Source: a virus
Length of the DNA: 38,054 nt
Strand: one strand, 5' to 3'
Virus record (IMG/VR): IMGVR_UViG_3300021961_000253
Coordinates: 1 to 38,054 of that record
Shown: one piece after another, positions 33,177 through 38,054 of the stretch
Position numbering within the stretch: the first letter of the stretch is position 1
Layout: every line of letters begins with the position of its first letter
Program-made: the position numbers and the translations under genes
The notes under the pieces: generated by a model
What the model was told of the DNA's origin: nothing
What the model saw: only the letters and a program-made list of their open reading frames with translations
Database searches by the model: none

Positions 33177-33343
33177 TGAGCGAAGTCTATCATAAAAAAT
33201 ATTTAACGACTGAACAGGTCATAGCAATCAAGAAGGCATTAAAGACCATGCCTATTCCAAAAGTAGCTAAAGAATTTAATCTTAACAAACACAATGTAAG
33301 AAATATCTATCTTGGTATTTCATATAGAAACGTGGGTGAGTAA
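33176..33343 (+). CDS. Small helix-turn-helix-like protein
   Basis: A 55-residue protein. Residues 11-47 (TTEQVIAIKKALKTMPIPKV, then AKEFNLNKHNVRNIYLG) read as a helix-turn-helix: LTxEQVxxIKxxL, then a turn, KVAKEFNLNKHNVRNI as the recognition helix. Such short HTH proteins may regulate or guide site-specific DNA contacts. TAATG-coupled upstream. Confidence 0.6.
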   Translation: MSEVYHKKYLTTEQVIAIKKALKTMPIPKVAKEFNLNKHNVRNIYLGISYRNVGE

Positions 33344-33344
33344 C

Positions 33345-33503
33345 ATGGCTGAGACAAAGAAAACAATCATAGTTGAAAATGTTTTAGTTAAGGGGTATAT
33401 TAAACACGCTAATGGAAAAAAGACTTTGTTTGAATTTAACAAACAAGACTTTAACCCAAAAGCATTCGAGAAAATATTTGAGGAAGTGGGGAATAAATTT
33501 TAA
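33345..33503 (+). CDS. 52-residue hypothetical protein
   Basis: The start MAETKKTIIVENVLVKGYIK lies one base after the HTH stop; an 11-residue longer version would run through the HTH gene and is unlikely. Beta-rich front and a helical end (KAFEKIFEEVGNKF). TAATG-coupled to the next gene. No known family. Confidence 0.55.
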   Translation: MAETKKTIIVENVLVKGYIKHANGKKTLFEFNKQDFNPKAFEKIFEEVGNKF

Positions 33504-33730
33504 TGTATACCGCAATTGATGACAGGAAGATGGCCAATAAAATATTGTTTTATATTGTAGGATGTCCAAATGCTACGATAGATGACATCATTAATAATTG
33601 CCATACTAACTACCGCAGATTAAAGAAGTTAGAAGCAGAGGGATATATCGTATTACCAAAACCAACAGCGAGAGGACAAAGAAATAAGCAATACTATGAG
33701 GACAAAGCCATTCAATCAAGCGGTGCATGA
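33503..33730 (+). CDS. Winged-helix-like DNA-binding protein
   Basis: A 75-residue protein. ANKILFYIVGCPNATIDDII, then NNCHTNYRRLKKLEAEGYIVLPKP, resembles a winged helix: helix 1, helix 2, recognition helix (NYRRLKKLEAEG) and wing (IVLPKPTARGQRNKQYY). DNA binding is probable and a transcriptional role is inferred. TAATG-coupled upstream; it overlaps the next gene by 35 bases. Confidence 0.5.
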   Translation: MYTAIDDRKMANKILFYIVGCPNATIDDIINNCHTNYRRLKKLEAEGYIVLPKPTARGQRNKQYYEDKAIQSSGA

Positions 33731-34118
33731 TGCTTGTGATCCGCCAGCAAGGGAAGCAGTAAGTAAGTATATCAAAGCCACATGGGGAATGAATGCGTGG
33801 CACAATCCTAATCAGTATGCAGTTGATCTCATTATCGAAAAAGATAAAGAGTTAATCGGCTATGCTGAAATTGAAATGAGAGATTGGGATCATTGTCCCT
33901 TCAAAACAATCCATATACCCAAGCGAAAAGATAAACTATTCAACAACGATAAGAAGACTATTTATTTTGTTGTGTCAAGAGGTATGGAACGTGCATGGTA
34001 TATAGATTCACAAGTGATTAAAGATTCAGCAGTCGCTGAGATACCTAACAAAGCAGTAAGTCAAGGGGAATATTTTTACGATGTTCCTACATACCTATTC
34101 ACTGAAGTAAATTTGTAG
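33696..34118 (+). CDS. Possible PD-(D/E)XK-type nuclease
   Basis: A 140-residue protein. The segment QYAVDLIIEKDKELIGYAEIEMRDWDHCPFKTIHIPKRKDKLF reads like a small PD-(D/E)XK core: D in a strand (VDLII), then E-x-E (AEIEM), followed by a basic patch (IHIPKRK). The canonical lysine is not obvious, so activity is unsure. The N-terminus is helical (FNQAVHDACDPPAREAV). It precedes the helicase/primase genes. It could instead be a non-catalytic DNA-binding relative. Confidence 0.4.
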   Translation: MRTKPFNQAVHDACDPPAREAVSKYIKATWGMNAWHNPNQYAVDLIIEKDKELIGYAEIEMRDWDHCPFKTIHIPKRKDKLFNNDKKTIYFVVSRGMERAWYIDSQVIKDSAVAEIPNKAVSQGEYFYDVPTYLFTEVNL

Positions 34119-34131
34119 CATAGAATTATAA

Positions 34132-34428
34132 ATGAGAGACAAGCCACAATATACAGATTTAGAACATAGGATATTAGAGTTATCTGATGTCATTGATATG
34201 TTAAATGAAGAGAACATTAAGCTCAAAGATATTGTTGCCTCTCACCAATGGAATGCAACAGAGTTTGAACAAGATTATATATTGCATGAGATCACTCAAC
34301 TCAGAAAAGATATAGCAGTGCTAGAGAAGAGCGAAGCAAGTGCAATAGCAAGTAGAGATATGTTTCAAAATAGAAATGCAGAATTACTAAAACAATTAGC
34401 GTATTACAAGAGGCTTCACAAAGCCTAG
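34132..34428 (+). CDS. Coiled-coil hypothetical protein
   Basis: A 98-residue protein, almost wholly helical with heptad-like leucines (LEHRILELSDVIDMLNEENI, then LRKDIAVLEKSEASAIA). It probably forms dimers. It lies 37 bases before the helicase gene; function unknown. Confidence 0.5.
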   Translation: MRDKPQYTDLEHRILELSDVIDMLNEENIKLKDIVASHQWNATEFEQDYILHEITQLRKDIAVLEKSEASAIASRDMFQNRNAELLKQLAYYKRLHKA

Positions 34429-34465
34429 CCCACGCCAGAGGGAATCTGGAAGTTAAAGGATAATA

Positions 34466-35953
34466 ATGTTAGAACTAAGAGAACACCAAAAGGGTGTTAT
34501 TGATGCATTGCGTCAAGGATTTAAAGATGGTCATAGGGCTCAACTACTCTACGCACCCACAGGATTTGGAAAGACAGAGGTAGCTATCTACTTGATGGAA
34601 GCTACAAGAAAGAAAGATAACCGATCAGGCATGATCTTAGATCGTATAGTCTTAGTAGATCAAACATCACAACGACTAGAGAAGTATAATATTTTTCATG
34701 GCGTTCACCAAGCTGACCATTGGAAATATAATACATCAGAACTCATTCAAATATGCTCTTCTCAAACATTAGAGCGCAGACAAGACTTTCCAAAGATGGA
34801 CTTGTTGATTATAGATGAATGTCATATTGCAAGAAGACAGATCACAGAACTGATTAAGAAGAACCCAAAGCTCAGAGTGATTGGACTTACCGCTACACCC
34901 TTCACAAAAGGACTTGGTGATATCTATACCAATGTTGTATGCGGATCAACGACACAATCCCTCGTGATTAATAAATGGTTAGCCCCTCTCAAAGTTTATA
35001 TTGCCAAAGAAATTGACATGAAGGGCGCTAAAAAGATTGCGGGTGAATGGTCTCCTGATGTTGTTACAGAACGAGGCATGAGAATAACAGGGGATATTGT
35101 TCAGGAATGGATTAAAAAGACCCATGAGATATTCGGCAGGCCACGCAAGACCATAGTCTTTTGCGCTGGAGTAGCACATGGTCAAGACTTGGTTAAGCAG
35201 TTTGCCGAGAAGGGATACAATTTTGTATCTATCTCATATAAAGAAACAAGCGAATTCAAGAAGGAGGTGATCGAGAACTTTAGCAAGCCCGATACAGACA
35301 TTCATGGATTAATTGCTACTGATATTTTAACTCGTGGCTTTGATGTCCCTGATGTAATGATCGGAGTATCCGCTAGGCCATTCAGTAAATCCCTATCCTC
35401 ACATATTCAACAGATGGGTAGGGTGATGCGCCCTTCGCCTGATAAAGAGTTTGCCTTATGGTTAGACCACTCAGGTAATTATGTCCGCTTCCGTAATGAA
35501 TGGGAAGAAGTCTATCAAGAAGGTGTTAAAGACTTAGACCCTAGCAAGATAGAACACGCACATAAAGAACCCACAGAACGAGAAAAGAAAGAAGCTAAGT
35601 GTCCCGCTTGCTCTGCGTTATGGGAACATGGATCAGAGGAATGTTATGCTTGCGGTTATGTCAGGAAGAAAAAACAATTCGGATCAATAGCGGGTGAGAT
35701 GCACGAACTAGGTATGAATGGTCGTGATAAGCTAGAGAACCGCCAACAATTCTTCTCTGAGTTGTTATACGTTGCTAAGAATAAGAATTATAGTCCTAAT
35801 TGGGCAAGCCATAAGTATAGGGAAAAGTATGGTGTATGGCCTAGAGATTTAGTATATCGAACTGACACCCCATCTATTGCTACTATGAATTGGATCAAAC
35901 ATAGAATGATCGCTTATAGTAAAGCTAATAAAAAAGATAGGAAGGTAGCATGA
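34466..35953 (+). CDS. SF2 helicase, RadD-like
   Basis: A 495-residue DNA-dependent ATPase/helicase. Motifs: Walker A APTGFGKT (30-37), DECH (117-120), LTATP (141-145), TDILTRGFDVPDV (285-297) and Q-x-x-G-R-x-x-R (316-322). A zinc finger of four cysteines (C379, C382, C393, C396: CPAC...CYAC) follows the helicase core, as in RadD/YejH-type proteins. The likely role is fork remodelling, replication or recombination. The stop overlaps the primase-like gene (ATGA), so the two act together. AAAGGA serves as ribosome site. Confidence 0.82.
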   Translation: MLELREHQKGVIDALRQGFKDGHRAQLLYAPTGFGKTEVAIYLMEATRKKDNRSGMILDRIVLVDQTSQRLEKYNIFHGVHQADHWKYNTSELIQICSSQTLERRQDFPKMDLLIIDECHIARRQITELIKKNPKLRVIGLTATPFTKGLGDIYTNVVCGSTTQSLVINKWLAPLKVYIAKEIDMKGAKKIAGEWSPDVVTERGMRITGDIVQEWIKKTHEIFGRPRKTIVFCAGVAHGQDLVKQFAEKGYNFVSISYKETSEFKKEVIENFSKPDTDIHGLIATDILTRGFDVPDVMIGVSARPFSKSLSSHIQQMGRVMRPSPDKEFALWLDHSGNYVRFRNEWEEVYQEGVKDLDPSKIEHAHKEPTEREKKEAKCPACSALWEHGSEECYACGYVRKKKQFGSIAGEMHELGMNGRDKLENRQQFFSELLYVAKNKNYSPNWASHKYREKYGVWPRDLVYRTDTPSIATMNWIKHRMIAYSKANKKDRKVA

Positions 35954-36783
35954 GGTTCGAAGATTTTGCAAGGATACATGGTCTCATCGTTGATCGTGTG
36001 ATCCCACATAGACAAGTTAGAACACCCACAGAAGATAAACCAAGAAGTAAAAACGGATCGTATAAGTTCTTAGGCCATGTTGGTTTTGTAATTAATTGGG
36101 CTACGATGGAAGAGCCAGCAATTTGGTTTTCTGATGATAAAACCGCCTCAGTCGAGGTGTTTAAAAAGAGTTCAATCGATCACACTAAAGAGCGTGAACG
36201 TCTAGCTAAGAAAGCAAGTGAGAAAGCGGGTTGGATACTACACCAATGCAAACAAGAAAACCACCCATACCTAGCATCTAAAGGATTTCCTAATGAGTTA
36301 GGTAATGTATGGACTAAAGATAATGAACGCATATTAGTTATACCCATGCGGATCGACAAAAGACTCGTTGGTTGTCAACTCATCGATGACAAGGGGGTCA
36401 AGAAGTTCCTGTATGGTCAGACTACTAAGGGGGCAACCCTCACCATGAACGCAAAAGGGTATCCCATCTTCTGTGAGGGGTATGCGACTGCCCTTAGCAT
36501 CAGAGAAGCCATGATCGCTAACAATGTCAAGTATTCGATCCACGTTTGCTTTAGTGCATCTAACATGAAGTTCGTAGCAGGGCAATTCCCCTATGGACTC
36601 ATCGTTGCCGACAACGATCACTCCCATGTTGGTGAGACTACCGCTAGGAAAACAGGCAAGCCTTATTGGATTTCGCCCGCAATCTCCGAAGATTTTAATG
36701 ATTTTCATAAACGAGTAGGCCTCTTTAAAGCCTCTCAATCCCTTAAAAAGAAGTTAATAGAGATAGGTAGCTTGGTGTTCTAA
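35950..36783 (+). CDS. Toprim-domain primase-like protein
   Basis: A 277-residue protein. The C-terminal half is a Toprim domain: FCEGYATALSIREA (E176) and LIVADNDHS (D221, D223), followed by SEDFNDFHKRVG (247-257). This layout matches phage and plasmid Toprim_3-type primase/helicase proteins. The N-terminal half holds GSYKFLGHVGFVINW and IPMRIDKRLVGCQLID, similar to the front of such primases, but no zinc finger is present. It should synthesise RNA primers, but no helicase domain is fused. Coupled with the RadD-like helicase. Confidence 0.75.
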   Translation: MRFEDFARIHGLIVDRVIPHRQVRTPTEDKPRSKNGSYKFLGHVGFVINWATMEEPAIWFSDDKTASVEVFKKSSIDHTKERERLAKKASEKAGWILHQCKQENHPYLASKGFPNELGNVWTKDNERILVIPMRIDKRLVGCQLIDDKGVKKFLYGQTTKGATLTMNAKGYPIFCEGYATALSIREAMIANNVKYSIHVCFSASNMKFVAGQFPYGLIVADNDHSHVGETTARKTGKPYWISPAISEDFNDFHKRVGLFKASQSLKKKLIEIGSLVF

Positions 36784-36798
36784 ACTACCTATTATAGA

Positions 36799-37179
36799 TC
36801 AATAAAAGTAAAGATTATTGACTTGCGCTAACAAAGGTTTCTTAAATACATTCTTGCTTGGGTGTATTCTATGGTCATGGAAAAACTGAGAATGCCCAAC
36901 AGGATTGTAAGTATATCCTTTTTGTTTTGTTAGAAATTTAACTGCCTGTAATTTATAAGTTAGTAATTGAATTTGAGTAGGCTCTTTGGCCTTTCCTTGT
37001 TGGATCAAGGATATATACTCGAATTGCTTTGGCTCGTAAACTACATCACACACTCGGCTAATCGTCTTGGCTCGGTTCATAACGACATTATAAACTGCCA
37101 TCTGATTATCAAAGTTAGCACCCGCTTCACCGAATAATACAAGGGCTAAGCAAGTGCTTGCTAGTTCTAGTTCTACCAT
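36799..37179 (-). CDS. SleB-type cell-wall hydrolase
   Basis: A 126-residue protein that matches the Hydrolase_2/SleB family: LALVLFGEAGANFDNQMAVYNVVMNRAK (catalytic E18 in GEAG, then the VxxNR signature, N35/R36) and VCDVVYEPKQFEY. Such enzymes are lytic transglycosylase-like and cleave peptidoglycan. No clear signal peptide is present. GAGGA upstream supports the start. This is a second peptidoglycan hydrolase far from the lysozyme, on the other strand. Confidence 0.75.
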   Translation of the reverse strand: MVELELASTCLALVLFGEAGANFDNQMAVYNVVMNRAKTISRVCDVVYEPKQFEYISLIQQGKAKEPTQIQLLTYKLQAVKFLTKQKGYTYNPVGHSQFFHDHRIHPSKNVFKKPLLAQVNNLYFY

Positions 37180-37253
37180 AAATAGTCCTCTTTGTTATTA
37201 TGGAACGCACAGATTATCAGTATTATCAAGGCTTTCAAAGCATACATGGTCAT
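37173..37253 (-). CDS. Possible 26-residue membrane peptide
   Basis: A short leftward frame (MTMYALKALIILIICAFHNN..) with a hydrophobic helix, ending in an overlap with the SleB-type gene start. It could be a small holin-like partner, but no good ribosome site lies upstream, so it is weakly supported. Confidence 0.3.
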   Translation of the reverse strand: MTMYALKALIILIICAFHNNKEDYLW

Positions 37254-37281
37254 CAATGTATGCTAAAATAAGCCTTACGGG

Positions 37282-37506
37282 CTATCCCTTTACCTCAACA
37301 ACCCTGAAATCTTCAGCGTCAGGAACGTCTTCCATCTCACCATTCCTAACTGCTTTACGCATCTGTTTAAAGAAATACTTTAAATCTTCCTCTGCGTCTT
37401 CCTCTGTATCATAAGTAGTTGGTATTGTATTTCCATGCTCATCTTCATGAGACCAAGTATTAGTCCAACCACCACATAAACAAAACTCTTGAATTTCATA
37501 GCGCAT
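37282..37506 (-). CDS. Hypothetical acidic protein, conserved phage type
   Basis: Start MRYEIQEFCLCGGWTNTW chosen because AGGAGG lies 6 bases upstream of this ATG; an ATG one codon earlier is only 3 bases from it and a 5-residue extension would start before it. The 74-residue protein shows YDTEEDAEEDLKYFFKQMRKAVRNGEMEDV, then EDFRVVEV, a pattern (FxTxxEAxxxLxxFF...AVxxGxM) that recurs in small phage proteins of unknown function. Confidence 0.6.
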   Translation of the reverse strand: MRYEIQEFCLCGGWTNTWSHEDEHGNTIPTTYDTEEDAEEDLKYFFKQMRKAVRNGEMEDVPDAEDFRVVEVKG

Positions 37507-37621
37507 CATCTTCCTCCTCATCTACCATAAAATTAATTGATCTAATACCCTCAAATATCTGCATAACCTCGTAATCAATATCTAATTTATCTAATGCTTC
37601 AAAAAGTTCTTTTGGTGTCAT
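37496..37621 (-). CDS. 41-residue acidic hypothetical protein
   Basis: A short leftward frame (MTPKELFEALDKLDIDYEVM...MVDEEEDDAL). Its stop overlaps the start of the next leftward gene, and its last codons contain that gene's AGGAGG. TPKELFEALD resembles an N-terminal helix of small phage proteins. Function unknown. Confidence 0.5.
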   Translation of the reverse strand: MTPKELFEALDKLDIDYEVMQIFEGIRSINFMVDEEEDDAL

Positions 37622-37629
37622 ATATCCCC

Positions 37630-37815
37630 CTAGTTAGTTAAGGCTTCATGTTTCAAAGCCATGTTGTCAATACAATTATTCATTCTTCTATCTGCTTCAA
37701 TAGCTATGCTAACCATAAGATCAATGTAGTCATCACCCTCAACGCCCTCAATCTCATCTGCATCTTGCATAGCTTCTAATACGCTTTTATATATTGCTAA
37801 TGCTCTGTTGTTCAT
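37630..37815 (-). CDS. Hypothetical acidic protein
   Basis: A 61-residue helical protein (MNNRALAIYKSVLEAMQDAD, then DDYIDLMVSIAIEADRRMNN). GGAGG lies 7 bases before the start. It overlaps the upstream leftward gene by ATGA. No known family. Confidence 0.55.
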   Translation of the reverse strand: MNNRALAIYKSVLEAMQDADEIEGVEGDDYIDLMVSIAIEADRRMNNCIDNMALKHEALTN

Positions 37816-37967
37816 AGCTTTTCCTCCGTATATACATCTTTATATTTAGCGGTAATAACTAACATCTCATGTCTTGGGTCAGCTTCGCATACTTTACATA
37901 TCTCAACCCATACATCTTCATGGTGAAAGTCATCAGGGTATAGCTTTAAATGAAAAAATTCACTCAT
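37812..37967 (-). CDS. 51-residue hypothetical protein
   Basis: A short leftward frame (MSEFFHLKLYPDDFHHEDVW..CKVCEADPRHEML) with GGAGG 6 bases before the ATG. A CxxC pair (KVCEAD preceded by EIC) may bind metal, though only two cysteines are present. It is coupled to the following gene by ATGA. Confidence 0.5.
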   Translation of the reverse strand: MSEFFHLKLYPDDFHHEDVWVEICKVCEADPRHEMLVITAKYKDVYTEEKL

Positions 37968-37968
37968 G

Positions 37969-38054
37969 TTATTCCTCCACATCATCTATTGTAAAATTAT
38001 CGTAATCACAAGGCTCTAATTGAGTTGCCATGTCATAAAACTTCTGAATAGCTT
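37969..38054 (-). CDS. Leftward gene, 5' end beyond the window
   Basis: An open frame runs from the window edge to TAA at 37969-37971 (…AIQKFYDMATQLEPCDYDNF…DDVEE). It belongs to the same leftward cluster, and its last codons contain the GGAGG of the next gene. Only 27 codons are visible; the start is outside. Confidence 0.5.
   Translation of the reverse strand, partial: AIQKFYDMATQLEPCDYDNFTIDDVEE

Noticed and set aside
36334-36738. 134-codon minus-strand frame
   Set aside because: Antisense to the Toprim domain whose motifs are intact on the plus strand.
37154-37414. 86-codon plus-strand frame in the leftward cluster
   Set aside because: Serine-rich shadow across two leftward genes with better ribosome sites and family patterns.
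1-38054. CRISPR array, insertion sequence or integrase/attachment site
   Set aside because: No regularly spaced direct repeats, transposase or recombinase motifs, or terminal inverted repeats were seen.

Overview
The window is a segment of a tailed-phage genome (or a close relative seen in a metagenome). It is AT-rich and very tightly packed, with start and stop codons overlapping as ATGA or TAATG at many junctions. It carries virion, lysis and recombination/replication modules and has no ribosomal, tRNA or housekeeping genes. Terminase, portal, capsid, RNA polymerase, DNA polymerase and integrase are all absent, so the genome continues beyond both ends. The first and last genes are cut by the window edges. 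The very large internal virion protein fits a podovirus-like particle. The host cannot be proved from sequence. However, the phage carries a complete 23-codon pqqA gene, the peptide precursor of the redox cofactor PQQ. Together with the low GC this points to a PQQ-using aquatic proteobacterium, with low-GC methylotrophs of the Methylophilales as the most attractive candidates (inference).

Layout. Bases 1-8914 are a tail-fibre/adhesin region: several glycine-rich or beta-sandwich fibre proteins alternate with small chaperone-like proteins. Bases 8916-9921 are lysis genes (a tiny membrane peptide, a GTA-type holin and a GH24 lysozyme). Bases 9921-24100 are virion genes, ending in an 850-residue internal protein and a 2018-residue polyvalent ejection protein. 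A leftward rusA (24078-24446) meets this late block tail to tail. Bases 24547-31418 are a rightward early/middle cluster: a Cas4-like exonuclease, an Erf annealing protein, a DUF3310-like protein, a ribbon-helix-helix protein, a YbcO-like nuclease, a SprT-like metallopeptidase, a metallophosphoesterase, a DUF1289 protein and many proteins below 100 residues.

Bases 31419-32832 are the most unusual part. On the minus strand pqqA is followed by a 2-oxoglutarate/Fe(II)-type oxygenase whose Shine-Dalgarno and start codon sit in a perfect hairpin. Diverging from them is a near-consensus sigma70 promoter that would drive a roughly 107-nt small RNA: three hairpins with pyrimidine-rich loops, then a strong intrinsic terminator. 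After it comes about 370 nt of gene-free sequence with several local stems.

Bases 32833-36783 hold small DNA-binding-like proteins, a possible nuclease, a RadD-like SF2 helicase and a Toprim primase-like protein. A leftward cluster (36799-38054) starts with a SleB-type cell-wall hydrolase and continues with small acidic proteins. Working model: recombination-linked replication (exonuclease, Erf, RusA, RadD-like helicase, Toprim protein) uses polymerases encoded by the host or elsewhere in the genome, while pqqA and the small RNA adjust host metabolism or translation during infection.
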